Below the pieces are notes generated by a model, which had not been told where the DNA came from, made no database searches, and was given only the letters and a program-made list of their open reading frames with translations. A stretch of DNA of 64,000 bases from Chlorobaculum thiosulfatiphilum. Its GTDB lineage: Bacteria; Bacteroidota; Chlorobiia; Chlorobiales; Chlorobiaceae. The DNA lies in assembly GCF_006265165.1 (NCBI RefSeq), contig NZ_VDCH01000008.1, positions 18,380 to 82,379 on the forward strand. The letters are read 5' to 3'. A program made the position numbers and the translations under genes. Of the stretch, positions 8,558-16,731 are shown one piece after another (positions within the stretch are counted from its first letter, which is position 1; the number at the start of each line of letters is the position of its first letter).

Positions 8558-9031
8558 ATGTCATTCCATCCAGCAACCAACGGCATTCCGATGCCCATCG
8601 TCACCCTCAACCGGAGCGTGCTCCTCACCGGCATCGCGCTCGGCTATATCTTCCAGCAGCCGCTCGTCACCACTGCGCTGTTTCTCATCGTGCTCCCGGC
8701 GGTGCTCTGGGGCCAGAAAGCGAGCCTCATCTACTTCGCCGGTTCGCGCCTTTTCCGAGAGTTGAACCGGAACGCGGAGACCGAAAGCCCGCTCCTGATG
8801 CGCTTCAACAACGCGATAGCCGTCATCATGCTCGGCGCGGCGCAACTCGCGTTCCTCTTCGGCGCAACGCAGGCCGGATGGATCATCTCCGGCATGGTAG
8901 CCCTCGCCGCGCTGATAGCCCTCTGCGGCTTCTGCTTCGGCTGCTACCTCTACTTCCAGTTCAACATGCAGCGGTACAAACTGTTCGGAAAGAAGAATAC
9001 ATCCGGCGCAGAGGCGTTGCAGGTCGAATAA
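8558..9031 (+). CDS. DUF4395 family membrane protein
   Basis: A 157-residue inner-membrane protein with four hydrophobic segments. The start (PMPIVTLNRSVLLTGIALG) followed by a helical pair, then the amphipathic linker LIYFAGSRLFRELNR, and a second helical pair (AIAVIMLGAAQLAFLFGATQ, then IALCGFCFGCYLYF) matches DUF4395. The closing GFCFGCYLYFQ with two cysteines is typical of that family. Function is unknown; family members are sometimes near thiol or thioredoxin genes. ATG codons at 8477, 8558 and 8591 are possible; 8558 gives the best family-like N-terminus. Confidence 0.65.
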   Translation: MSFHPATNGIPMPIVTLNRSVLLTGIALGYIFQQPLVTTALFLIVLPAVLWGQKASLIYFAGSRLFRELNRNAETESPLLMRFNNAIAVIMLGAAQLAFLFGATQAGWIISGMVALAALIALCGFCFGCYLYFQFNMQRYKLFGKKNTSGAEALQVE

Positions 9032-9040
9032 GAAGCTAAC

Positions 9041-10273
9041 TCACTTCCCAGCCTTCAAATCCCGTAGAAGCCGATCGAAAGATTTTTTGTAAGCATCGTG
9101 ATCTTTCCACAGGGTGAAGTCTCCGATGTGTCGCTGACGCTTAACGTTTCCCGCCCAGCCTGTCGTGCTGTCCATAACGGCTTCATCCAGACGAACGGGA
9201 AAGAGAATATTTTTTTTCTCGATCCTCTCGCGGTCAAGAGCATGTTCAACCTCATGTTCTACCCAATCGCTCTGAACGGAATGCTCTGATAAAATCAAGA
9301 GAAGCTTGTCGTGAATCCGGATTGACTCGTCGATGGTTGGACGGATTTTGTCACCAATCTTCATATCTTCAGATGCCAGCCAGCAACGGACGTTGTTTGC
9401 TTGTAACCCTTCCCAAAGACGTTTAGCAAACTCCTCATCATTGTGGCTATAGCTGATAAAACAAGAATAATATTGAAATGGAGTGGCCGTCAAGGAACGA
9501 GTGTACTCAATCATTTGGTCAGGGACACCGCAGCCACGGAGGAATGCTTCGGGTATTTTGCCTTTGGATAGGTAAAGTGTATCAATGCCGATAGCTGAGG
9601 AACTGTGGTGTTGAACTGTTTCAAGACCTCGGACAGTACTGAGATCGAGTTCTGCAAAAATTGTTGCACTGGCATATATACCGCTGAAATCAGCCCCAAA
9701 AACACTAGCAAACAACAAATTGGTTCCACTCAGATCGGCCCCACTTAGATTGGCGTTATTCAGACCAGCCCGTTCCAGCTTGGCTCCATTCAGTTTGGCT
9801 TCACGCAGATCAGCCCAACTTAACTCTGCATCACTAAGGTTAGCTTCACTAAGATTGGCCCGCCTCAGATTGGCCCATTCCAGTTTGGCTCCATTCAGTT
9901 TGGTTTCACGCAAATTAGCTTCTTCCAGGTTGGCTCCGTGTAGATCAGCTTTATTCAGATTAGCCCATTCCAGTTTGGCTCCATTCAGTTTGGCATCACG
10001 CAAATTAGCTTCACTAAGTTGAGCTCTTCTCAGATTGGTTTGCTCCAGTTTTGCCCTATCCAGTTTGGATTCACTCAATAAAGCTTCACTAAGATCGGCT
10101 CCACTCAAATCGGCATCACTCAGATCAGCTTCACTAAGATTAGCTCTCCACAGACTAAGGCCCCTAAGATTAGCTCCATTCAAATCCGGCTCAAACGCTA
10201 AAAACTCCTCCCTCCAGCTATTCCAAGCCTCAGCGCCCTGCCTCAAAATCGCCAGATGTTTCGAATTTGCCAT
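9041..10273 (-). CDS. Pentapeptide-repeat protein with C-terminal TIR domain
   Basis: A 410-residue protein in two parts. Residues about 30-200 are pentapeptide repeats of the A(D/N)Lxx type, including three longer copies of LNGAKLE at 96, 126 and 161. Residues about 268-405 form a TIR domain, opening with YYSCFISYSHNDEEFAKRLW, then VRCWLASEDMKIGDKI, LLLILSEHSVQSDWVEHE and KNILFPVRLDE. E341 in SDWVEHE is at the place of the catalytic glutamate of NAD-cleaving TIR domains such as SARM1. TIR proteins often act in antiphage defence or signalling. No adjacent Thoeris or CBASS partner is visible. It sits in an accessory patch beside an orphan antitoxin. Confidence 0.85.
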   Translation of the reverse strand: MANSKHLAILRQGAEAWNSWREEFLAFEPDLNGANLRGLSLWRANLSEADLSDADLSGADLSEALLSESKLDRAKLEQTNLRRAQLSEANLRDAKLNGAKLEWANLNKADLHGANLEEANLRETKLNGAKLEWANLRRANLSEANLSDAELSWADLREAKLNGAKLERAGLNNANLSGADLSGTNLLFASVFGADFSGIYASATIFAELDLSTVRGLETVQHHSSSAIGIDTLYLSKGKIPEAFLRGCGVPDQMIEYTRSLTATPFQYYSCFISYSHNDEEFAKRLWEGLQANNVRCWLASEDMKIGDKIRPTIDESIRIHDKLLLILSEHSVQSDWVEHEVEHALDRERIEKKNILFPVRLDEAVMDSTTGWAGNVKRQRHIGDFTLWKDHDAYKKSFDRLLRDLKAGK

Positions 10274-10384
10274 AGTGGTTTATCGATGAGTGAACGATGC
10301 TGCCGGGGTGCGTCGGATGGGGGCGACTACGGAAAAGATACCGAAACAGTGCGCGTTCAGCAACAAGCTGAATCGAAGTCCAGA

Positions 10385-10410
10385 GCAGACACACAGGTCT
10401 GCCCCTACGG
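10385..10410. repeat. Short dispersed hairpin repeat
   Basis: GCAGAC (10385-10390) and GTCTGC (10397-10402) form a 6-bp stem around ACACAG, followed by CCCCTACGG. This GCAGACACACAGGTCTGCCC-type word is a familiar dispersed intergenic repeat in many bacterial genomes. It lies in the 172-base gap between the XRE and TIR genes. Confidence 0.5.
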
Positions 10411-10445
10411 AATATATTGTCCTTAACTCACCACGACTGACAGAT

Positions 10446-10772
10446 TCAGGCGTCGGCGGGTTTCTTTTTCGGCTCCAGCCTGATCACCAATTCACACCCG
10501 ACCGCCTCGGCGTATTTTCTCAGCGTAGCAATGGAGGGCGAATGTTGACTGCCGCCCTCCAGCCGGGAGATGGCGCTTTTGGTCGTGCCGATCTTGCTGG
10601 CAACCGCCTCCTGCGTCATGCCGGAGTTCTTCCGCGCTTCAAGCAGCTCCCGGATCAGCGCGTACTTCGGTTCAAGCGCTTCGCATTCCCTGCGAAACTC
10701 CTCGTTTTCCATCTCTTTCCGCAAGAACTCTTTAGGGTCATACTTGACCGGCTGATACGGCAGATCATCCAT
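10446..10772 (-). CDS. XRE/HigA-type antitoxin (orphan)
   Basis: A 108-residue helix-turn-helix protein. The HTH lies at about residues 48-75 (GMTQEAVASKIGTTKSAISR), and the C-terminus VGCELVIRLEPKKK is the usual end of HigA-like antitoxins paired with RelE/HigB toxins. The N-terminal helix (FLRKEMENEEFRRECEALE) is the typical toxin-binding region. The 24 codons just upstream, overlapping its start, look like the C-terminal tail of such a toxin, but the rest of the toxin is gone. Normally it would repress its own promoter and neutralise the toxin mRNase; here it may be a solitary antitoxin. Confidence 0.85.
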   Translation of the reverse strand: MDDLPYQPVKYDPKEFLRKEMENEEFRRECEALEPKYALIRELLEARKNSGMTQEAVASKIGTTKSAISRLEGGSQHSPSIATLRKYAEAVGCELVIRLEPKKKPADA

Positions 10773-10839
10773 TGGTTACCTCCTTCATTCGCTTGAGTGC
10801 TATCATCAGTTCTTTTTGAGGCGTTGCTTGTGGCAAAAG
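10765..10839 (-). pseudogene. C-terminal relic of a RelE/HigB-like toxin
   Basis: On the minus strand a 24-codon frame reads LLPQATPQKELMIALKRMKE and then VTNG, ending in a TGA that overlaps the first codons of the antitoxin. The KKTQxTPxxEIxxAxxRMxEY pattern is the normal C-terminus of HigB/RelE-family toxins, and overlap with the antitoxin start is the normal gene layout. Immediately upstream the frame meets a TAA, and no catalytic part remains. Confidence 0.5.
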
Positions 10840-10942
10840 TTAGCAAACGTGCAAACCATTTAAAAAAAAGTCCCGGAGAAAAAGAAAAGTCAGAGGCTGT
10901 CTCAAAAGTGATTCACAACGGCATTTTAAGCCTGCATTTGAT

Positions 10943-11064
10943 TGTCATTCTGAGTCCGACGCAGTCGGGCGAAGAATCCAGAAAAATCTCGTTAAACCCT
11001 TATAATTAGTCACTTATTCGGTTTTTCCGAGAAAAATGGATTCTTCACTTCGTTCAGAATGACA
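10943..11064. repeat. MITE-like inverted repeat element
   Basis: TGTCATTCTGA...GAAGAATCCA (10943-10980) and TGGATTCTTC...TCAGAATGACA (11037-11064) are inverted copies with a 56-base AT-rich centre. This arrangement (arms reading TGTCATTCTGA and GAAGAATCC) is a widely seen dispersed repeat that can fold into a long hairpin. No coding capacity is seen. Confidence 0.6.
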
Positions 11065-11255
11065 GAGGGAAATATGATAATCCTTAAAAAACAGAGCCTT
11101 GGATAACCTTTTAAACAGGCGCCTACGAGAATACCATCGTCTCCGGGTCACAGACGTATCACGATTTCGATTTCACTTGAGCAACCACACCAATCCGCCT
11201 TCCCCGCAAAATCGCTCGGCGGAAACTGTTTGTTTGGAAAAATGGCCGATAAATC

Positions 11256-11269
11256 GTAACAATCGTTAA
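11256..11269. promoter_or_regulatory. Candidate operator palindrome upstream of trans-sulfuration enzyme 2
   Basis: GTAACAATCGTTAA is the reverse complement of TTAACGATTGTTAC, one base different from the motif at 8470-8483. It lies 122 bases upstream of the ATG at 11391. The shared motif suggests coregulation of the two trans-sulfuration genes. Confidence 0.45.
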
Positions 11270-11390
11270 CAGCGAGATTGCGACAGCGTCAAGCCCGGTT
11301 TTTGGCGGAAGGTGTTTCGGGAAAAGGAGGAACCGTGAATTCTGCTTACCTTGTCTGTACATCCGCAAACACGAACGAGCATTACAGCAT

Positions 11391-12533
11391 ATGCACTTTG
11401 AAACCATCGCCATCCATGACGGAAATACGCCGGAAAGCTGCGCCGGATCGGTGACGCCGCCGGTGTACCAGACTTCGACCTTTGCCCGCCCCAGCCTCGA
11501 CGAGCGGGGCGAATTCTTCTATTCGCGCATCGGCAACCCGACGCGCTCGGCGCTCGAAACGACCCTCGCGCTGCTTGAAAACGGCAAGCACGCCACAACC
11601 TTCGCTTCCGGCGTGGCGGCGATGGTGGCCGCGATGCAGGTGCTCAAACCGGGCGACCACGTCGTCTCCAGCCTTGATGTGTACGGCGGCAGCTACCGCA
11701 TTTTCGAGCAGCTCATGCACCCGTGGGGGGTCGAAACCTCCTACGCGGCGAGCGAGGCGACGGAGAGCTATCGGGAGTACATCCGCCCGGAAACCCGCAT
11801 GATCTGGGTCGAAACGCCCTCCAATCCGCTTTTGCAGATTTGCGACATCCGCGCCCTCGCCGCCATCGCCAACGAGCGCGGCATCGTGCTCGCCGTGGAC
11901 AACACCTTCGCCAGCCCGTACTTCCAGAGGCCGCTCGACCTCGGGGCGCACCTCGTCATCCACTCGACCACCAAGTACCTCGGCGGCCACAGCGACGTCA
12001 TCGGCGGCGCGGTCGTCGTGTCGGACGACCGGCTGCACCTCGCCGTCCGCAACTACCAGGGCGCGGCAGGGGCGATTCCCGGCCCGTGGGATTGCTGGCT
12101 GGTCTCGCGTGGCCTCAAGACGCTGAAAATCCGCATGGAGGAGCACCAGAAAAACGCGCTGCATCTGGCGCGAGCGCTCGAAAAGCATCCAGTGGTGAGC
12201 CGGGTCATCTACCCCGGACTGGAGTCACACCCGCAACACGAGCTGGCGAAAAGCCAGATGAGCGGCTTCGGCGGAATGCTCACCATCGCGCTGAAAGGCG
12301 GACTTCCGGCAGCGCGGAAGATGATCGACAGCCTGCGACTTTTCGCCATCGCCGACAGCCTCGGCGGCGTGGAGTCGCTCGTCGCCTCGCCCGCGCTGAT
12401 GACCCTCGGCCCGCTATCGCAACAGGAACGCGACCGCCGCGCCTGCACCGACGACCTGGTGCGGCTCTCGGTCGGCCTCGAAAACGCGGAGGATCTCGAA
12501 GCGGACCTCCTGCAAGCCCTTGCAACCATCTAA
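11391..12533 (+). CDS. Cystathionine gamma-lyase/synthase family enzyme 2
   Basis: A 380-residue PLP enzyme of the cystathionine family. PLP lysine K195 lies in [16 protein letters not shown]. The N-terminal [23 protein letters not shown] and [13 protein letters not shown] blocks are all present. The gene lies 11 bases upstream of cysK in the same direction, a pairing typical of reverse trans-sulfuration (cystathionine to cysteine). A lyase (MccB-like) role is therefore favoured over MetB, but this is inferred from context. The ATG at 11391 gives the expected N-terminus [11 protein letters not shown]. Confidence 0.88.
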   Translation: MHFETIAIHDGNTPESCAGSVTPPVYQTSTFARPSLDERGEFFYSRIGNPTRSALETTLALLENGKHATTFASGVAAMVAAMQVLKPGDHVVSSLDVYGGSYRIFEQLMHPWGVETSYAASEATESYREYIRPETRMIWVETPSNPLLQICDIRALAAIANERGIVLAVDNTFASPYFQRPLDLGAHLVIHSTTKYLGGHSDVIGGAVVVSDDRLHLAVRNYQGAAGAIPGPWDCWLVSRGLKTLKIRMEEHQKNALHLARALEKHPVVSRVIYPGLESHPQHELAKSQMSGFGGMLTIALKGGLPAARKMIDSLRLFAIADSLGGVESLVASPALMTLGPLSQQERDRRACTDDLVRLSVGLENAEDLEADLLQALATI

Positions 12534-12544
12534 ATTTCAACGAC

Positions 12545-13477
12545 ATGGCCATCATCGCAAATATCACGAGCACCATCGGATGTACGCCGTTGGTGCGGCT
12601 CAACAAGCTCGCAGAGGGGCTCGACGCCGACATTCTCCTCAAGCTCGAATACTTCAATCCGCTCGGCAGCGTCAAGGATCGCATCGGGCGGGCGATGATC
12701 GAGGCAGCCGAAGCCGAGGGAAAGATCGACGCGAAAACGCTCATCGTGGAGCCAACCAGCGGCAACACCGGCATCGCGCTCGCCTTCGTCTGCGCCCAGC
12801 GCGGCTACCGGCTGCTGCTCACGATGCCCGAAACGATGAGCATCGAGCGCCGTAAACTGCTGCGCTACCTCGGCGCGGAGCTGGTGCTCACCCCCGGCTC
12901 GCTGGGGATGAAGGGGGCCATCGAAGAAGCGGCGCGGATCGTCGAGGCCGAAAAGAACAGCTTCAACCCCGGCCAGTTCCAGAACCCGGCCAATCCCCGT
13001 ATTCACCAGGCCACGACCGGCCCCGAAATCTGGAACGACACCGAGGGTCGGGTTGACATGCTCGTGTCGGGCGTCGGCACGGGCGGAACCATCACCGGAA
13101 CCTCGCGCTTCATCAAGGCGCTCAAGCCTGGCTTCAAAAGCATCGCTGTCGAGCCGAAAGATTCGCCGGTGCTCTCCGGCGGCCAACCGGGGCCGCACAA
13201 AATCCAGGGCATCGGCGCGGGCTTCGTGCCCGAGGCGCTCGATGTGTCGCTGCTCGACGAGGTGGTAACGGTGAGCAACGAGGACGCCATCTCGACCGCG
13301 CGAGCGCTCGCCTCGCAGGAGGGCATCCTCTGCGGCATCTCCTCCGGCGCAGCGGTTCACGCGGCCCTCGAAGTGGCTCGGCGCTCCTCCTCGGCAGGCA
13401 AAACCATCGTCGCCATCATCCCGAGCACCGGCGAACGCTACCTCAGCACCGCGCTCTTCGAGGGCATCGAGGGGTAA
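12545..13477 (+). CDS. cysK: Cysteine synthase (O-acetylserine sulfhydrylase)
   Basis: Makes L-cysteine from O-acetylserine and sulfide, or cystathionine from serine in CBS-like relatives. The 310-residue length matches CysK. PLP lysine K44 is in [12 protein letters not shown], and the phosphate loop and substrate loop motifs [21 protein letters not shown] and GISSGAA appear in order. No CBS regulatory domain is present. It follows the cystathionine enzyme closely and is probably cotranscribed. A CCCCGGCTT-TC-AAGCCGGGG hairpin at 13545-13564 may end the transcript. Confidence 0.95.
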   Translation: MAIIANITSTIGCTPLVRLNKLAEGLDADILLKLEYFNPLGSVKDRIGRAMIEAAEAEGKIDAKTLIVEPTSGNTGIALAFVCAQRGYRLLLTMPETMSIERRKLLRYLGAELVLTPGSLGMKGAIEEAARIVEAEKNSFNPGQFQNPANPRIHQATTGPEIWNDTEGRVDMLVSGVGTGGTITGTSRFIKALKPGFKSIAVEPKDSPVLSGGQPGPHKIQGIGAGFVPEALDVSLLDEVVTVSNEDAISTARALASQEGILCGISSGAAVHAALEVARRSSSAGKTIVAIIPSTGERYLSTALFEGIEG

Positions 13478-13841
13478 GTGGAACGCTCCTGCATTCAGGA
13501 GGGTTTTAACCCGACGGACACTTGAAACTCTTACATTCACATTGCCCCGGCTTTCAAGCCGGGGTTCGAGAGAATAGTGAACACCCTTCTTCTGGTTTCG
13601 ATCTGTAATTATGACTCCGGCAACAAAAAATCGCAATCGACGCTGTAGTAAGATATTGGGCTAAAGCCCTGATTCATTTTATCTTATCCGCATACCCCGG
13701 ACTGAAGTCCGGGGTATGCGGATAAGAGTTTTAATGGCCGGAGCAATAACTCTCGTACGTACATTTCATTTTGAGGCCAACGCGGAACATGTATATTTGT
13801 CGTCAGGCACGAAACAAACCGGTTATCACTATCCATTTCCC
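13478..13841. repeat. Repeat-rich gap with two perfect hairpins (REP-like)
   Basis: Two perfect inverted repeats lie here. The first, 13545-13564, is CCCCGGCTT-TC-AAGCCGGGG. The second, 13683-13726, has 21-bp arms around a 2-base GA loop and contains CCCCGGACT/AGTCCGGGG; its outer parts read CTTATCCGCATA and its complement. GGGCTAAAGCCC lies between them. The cores are related, as in REP/BIME clusters. One may terminate cysK. No gene is seen, and no TPP riboswitch core was found before thiS. Confidence 0.65.
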
Positions 13842-14051
13842 ATGTCCACAATCGGCATCATCCTGAATGGCGAGCGCAGGGAAATTCCTGCGGGCGCGAC
13901 GGTCGCCGACCTTCTCTGCATCGCGGACGCTGGCCGTCAGCCGGTGGCTGTGGTGGTCAACGAAAATATCGTGCGTCCCGACCAGCGAGACTCGTGTATC
14001 TTGCAGGACGAGGATCAGGTCGAAATTCTTGTTTTCGCTGGCGGAGGCTGA
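13842..14051 (+). CDS. thiS: Thiamine biosynthesis sulfur carrier ThiS
   Basis: A 69-residue ubiquitin-like sulfur carrier. ThiF adenylates its C-terminal glycine, and the thiocarboxylate then feeds sulfur to thiazole synthesis by ThiG. The start [22 protein letters not shown] and the end [10 protein letters not shown] fit ThiS, although three glycines end the chain rather than the usual two. The ATG at 13842 is the only start giving the standard length. It heads thiS-thiG-thiH-thiF, all on the same strand. Confidence 0.93.
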   Translation: MSTIGIILNGERREIPAGATVADLLCIADAGRQPVAVVVNENIVRPDQRDSCILQDEDQVEILVFAGGG

Positions 14052-14085
14052 TCGCCGCCAGATCAAAGTCTGTTACTGTAACTCC

Positions 14086-14865
14086 ATGGATTTACTTCGC
14101 TTAGGCACATATACCTTCTCATCCCGCCTGATTCTCGGCACCGGCAAATTCAGCAGCACCTCGGCGATGATCGAGGCCGTCCGCGCGTCGGGAACGCAGC
14201 TTGTCACGGTCGCCCTGCGGCGCTTCAATCGTGAACAGGCCGAGGACGATCTGTTCGGCCCGCTGTCCGAAATCGAGGGCCTCACGCTGATGCCCAACAC
14301 CTCCGGCGCGGCCACGGCCAGCGAGGCGGTCAAGGCGGCGCATATTTCGCGTGAACTCTCCGGCAGCCCCTTCATCAAGGTGGAGATTCACCCGAACCCG
14401 CACCACTTGATGCCCGACCCCATCGAGACCTACGAAGCGTGCAAAATTCTCGCCGCCGAAGGGTTCATCGTCATGCCCTACATCCCGGCTGACCCGGTGC
14501 TGGCCAAGCGGCTCGAAGAGGTGGGGTGCAGCTCGGTGATGCCGCTCGGCTCGGCCATCGGCAGCGGGCAGGGGCTTTCGACCGCCGAGATGGTGAAAAT
14601 CATCATCCGCGAGAGCAACATTCCGGTCATCGTGGACGCCGGGCTGCGCTCGCCGTCGGAGGCTTGCGCGGCGATGGAAATGGGGTGCGAAGCGGTGCTG
14701 GTCAACAGCGCCGTGGCGGTGGCCCGCGATCCGGCGGCGATGGCGAGCGCTTTCGCCAAAGCGGTCGAGGCGGGATTCGAGGCGCGCAACGCAGGCCTGA
14801 TGCCACGCTCGAGCGCGGCAGTGGCGACGAGTCCGCTCACCTCGTTCCTCGGAGGGGCTTCATGA
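14086..14865 (+). CDS. thiG: Thiazole synthase ThiG
   Basis: A 259-residue TIM-barrel enzyme that forms the thiazole phosphate from deoxyxylulose 5-phosphate, dehydroglycine and ThiS thiocarboxylate. The Schiff-base lysine is K98 in [28 protein letters not shown] at the start and [14 protein letters not shown] and [13 protein letters not shown] later are family signatures. It starts 34 bases after thiS and its TGA overlaps the ATG of thiH as ATGA, so translation is likely coupled. Confidence 0.95.
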   Translation: MDLLRLGTYTFSSRLILGTGKFSSTSAMIEAVRASGTQLVTVALRRFNREQAEDDLFGPLSEIEGLTLMPNTSGAATASEAVKAAHISRELSGSPFIKVEIHPNPHHLMPDPIETYEACKILAAEGFIVMPYIPADPVLAKRLEEVGCSSVMPLGSAIGSGQGLSTAEMVKIIIRESNIPVIVDAGLRSPSEACAAMEMGCEAVLVNSAVAVARDPAAMASAFAKAVEAGFEARNAGLMPRSSAAVATSPLTSFLGGAS

Positions 14866-15929
14866 GCGCGTTGCCCGCATGGCTGACGGACAAGCGGCTC
14901 TCGGCGGAGATCGAACCGCTGTTGCGGCAAACGGACGACGAGTCGCTCGAACGGCTCGCCGCCGAGGCGCAGGCGATCACGCTGCGGCGCTTCGGGCGCA
15001 TCATTTCGCTCTACGCGCCGCTCTACCTCTCCAACTTCTGTTCGAGCGGCTGCGTCTATTGCGGCTTCGCCTCGGACAGAACGTCGCCGCGCCGCAAGCT
15101 CGATACCGGCGAAATCGAAAAGGAGTTGCTGGCGATGAAGGCGCTCGGCATCGGCGACGTGCTGCTGCTTACCGGCGAGCGCACTGCGGCGGTGGGCTTC
15201 GACTATCTGCGCCGCGCCGTGGAGATCGCCGCCCGGCACATGCCCCGCGTCGTCGTCGAGGCGTTCCCGATGAGCGTCGCCGAGTATCGCGGCCTCGCCG
15301 AATGCGGCTGCACCGGCATCACGATTTACCAGGAGACTTACGACCCGGACAACTACCGCGACCTGCACCGCTGGGGGCCGAAGCAGGATTTCCTCGAACG
15401 GCTCGAAACGCCGGAACGCGCCATCACTGGCGGCATCCGGAGCGTCGGCATCGGAGCGCTGCTCGGCCTGTCGGAGCCGGTCGGCGAAGCGCTCGCCCTG
15501 TTGCGCCACGCGAAGTATTTATGTAAGACATACTGGAAAGCGGGCATCTCGGTCTCCTTTCCGCGCATCCGCCCGCAGGAGGGCGGCTTCCAGCCCAACT
15601 TCACGGTCTCGGATCGCTTCCTCGCACGGATGATCTTCGCCTTCCGCATCGGGTTGCCGGATGTCGATCTGGTGCTCTCGACCCGCGAAAGCTCGGCCTT
15701 CCGCGACGGCATGGCCGGACTCGGCATCACCCGCATGAGCATCGCCAGCCGCACGACCGTGGGCGGCTACGTCGAGTCGGACGCCGCGAGCGCGAGCCAG
15801 TTCGAGGTATGCGACGACCGAAGCGCCGAGGCGTTCTGCGCCGCCCTTCGCGCAAAAAATCTGGAACCGGTGTTCAAGAACTGGGACGCGGCCTACAACA
15901 ACCCGCTGCCCTCAGAGGAGCGGGCGTGA
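14862..15929 (+). CDS. thiH: 2-iminoacetate synthase ThiH (radical SAM)
   Basis: A 355-residue radical SAM enzyme that cleaves tyrosine to dehydroglycine for ThiG. The 4Fe-4S motif C60-x3-C64-x2-C67 sits in [14 protein letters not shown]. The [14 protein letters not shown] segment is typical of ThiH. Using ThiH rather than the oxygen-dependent glycine oxidase ThiO fits an anaerobe. The ATG at 14862 overlaps the thiG stop, and its own TGA overlaps the GTG start of thiF. Confidence 0.95.
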   Translation: MSALPAWLTDKRLSAEIEPLLRQTDDESLERLAAEAQAITLRRFGRIISLYAPLYLSNFCSSGCVYCGFASDRTSPRRKLDTGEIEKELLAMKALGIGDVLLLTGERTAAVGFDYLRRAVEIAARHMPRVVVEAFPMSVAEYRGLAECGCTGITIYQETYDPDNYRDLHRWGPKQDFLERLETPERAITGGIRSVGIGALLGLSEPVGEALALLRHAKYLCKTYWKAGISVSFPRIRPQEGGFQPNFTVSDRFLARMIFAFRIGLPDVDLVLSTRESSAFRDGMAGLGITRMSIASRTTVGGYVESDAASASQFEVCDDRSAEAFCAALRAKNLEPVFKNWDAAYNNPLPSEERA

Positions 15930-16663
15930 GTTTGACTGACGAGCAACGCCAGCGCTACGCCCGCCACCTCGCGCTGCCGGAAGTCGGCGAGGCGGGGCAG
16001 GAGAAGCTGCTCGGCTCGAAGGTGCTGGTGATTGGCGCGGGCGGCCTCGGCTCCCCTGCCGCATTCTACCTCGCGGCGGCGGGCGTCGGCACCATCGGCC
16101 TCATGGACGGCGACACGGTCGATCTCTCCAACCTGCAACGCCAGATTCTGCACACGACCGCATCGGTCGGCACGAACAAAACGGAGTCAGCGCGAGACAG
16201 AATCGCAGCCCTCGACCCCGCCATCACCGTCGAATGCCACCCCTTCCGGCTCAGTGCGGACAACGCGCCGGAGATTCTCGCCGGATACGACTTCGTCATC
16301 GACGCCACGGACAATTTCGACTCGAAATTCCTCATCGCCCGCGCCTGCCACGAGGCGTCGAAACCGTGGTCTCACGGCGGAATCGGCAACTTCCACGGCC
16401 AGACCATGACCATCATTCCAGGCCAAACCGCCTGCTACCGCTGCATCTTCCACGAAGACGGCGCAACGAAGGAGGCCATTCCGCAAGGCCCCATCGGCGC
16501 CCTACCCGGCATCATCGGCTCCATCCAAGCGATCGAAGCGATCAAATATTTGCTCGGCATCGGTGAGTTGCTGACGGATGCGCTGCTGATGTTCGACGCG
16601 CTGGCGATGAGTTTTCGGAAGGTGACGGTGCGGCGGAATGCGGGATGTGGGGTGTGCGGGTGA
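15926..16663 (+). CDS. thiF: ThiF/MoeB-type adenylyltransferase
   Basis: A 245-residue E1-like enzyme that adenylates the C-terminus of ThiS. The nucleotide loop GAGGLG lies at residues 37-42, DLSNLQRQILH follows, and the zinc-binding pairs C-x2-C occur as CYRC and CGVC near the end. No rhodanese domain is present. The GTG start at 15926 overlaps the thiH stop (GTGA) and gives the standard N-terminus [14 protein letters not shown]. The position after thiSGH supports ThiF over MoeB, though it may serve MoaD as well. Confidence 0.92.
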   Translation: MSLTDEQRQRYARHLALPEVGEAGQEKLLGSKVLVIGAGGLGSPAAFYLAAAGVGTIGLMDGDTVDLSNLQRQILHTTASVGTNKTESARDRIAALDPAITVECHPFRLSADNAPEILAGYDFVIDATDNFDSKFLIARACHEASKPWSHGGIGNFHGQTMTIIPGQTACYRCIFHEDGATKEAIPQGPIGALPGIIGSIQAIEAIKYLLGIGELLTDALLMFDALAMSFRKVTVRRNAGCGVCG

Positions 16664-16711
16664 GGAAAGATTGTGGCGACAAATTTCCTTACATGTTGAT
16701 TTTTTATAAAC

Positions 16712-16731
16712 GCCTAACGCCCCCGTTAGGA
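16712..16731. other. attC-like core pair at the 3' end of the DUF3223/HNH gene
   Basis: GCCTAAC (16712-16718) and GTTAGGA (16725-16731) face each other over six bases, forming a 7-bp stem with CCTAACG/CGTTAGG. These words match integron attC core sites (RYYYAAC and GTTRRRY) except for the last base. They overlap the stop codon of the gene on the minus strand, which is where attC sites often begin. The site is far shorter than a normal attC (about 60-140 bases), so it would be a collapsed one. A simple terminator is the alternative. Confidence 0.4.

Larger units (their letters stand above)
10840..11390. other. Intergenic region with inverted-repeat element and upstream region of the 11391 gene
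   Basis: About 550 bases without a convincing gene. The left half holds the inverted repeat described separately (10943-11064). The right half carries the palindromic GTAACAATCGTTAA motif at 11256-11269 and presumably the promoter of the trans-sulfuration gene. Small reading frames on both strands have no similarity I recognise. Confidence 0.5.

Noticed and set aside
9720..10180. CRISPR-like regular DNA repeats (TCCATTCAGTTTGGCT and similar)
   Set aside because: The periodicity is the pentapeptide code of the TIR protein, and spacing is in multiples of 15 bases with no unique spacers.
13478..13841. TPP riboswitch before thiS
   Set aside because: I looked for the conserved CTGAGA and ACCTGATCTGGATAATGCC-type cores and did not find them; the gap holds hairpin repeats instead.
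16712..16731. A full functional attC site
   Set aside because: Only the core words are present over 20 bases; normal attC sites are three or more times longer, so I treat it as a collapsed remnant or possibly a plain hairpin.
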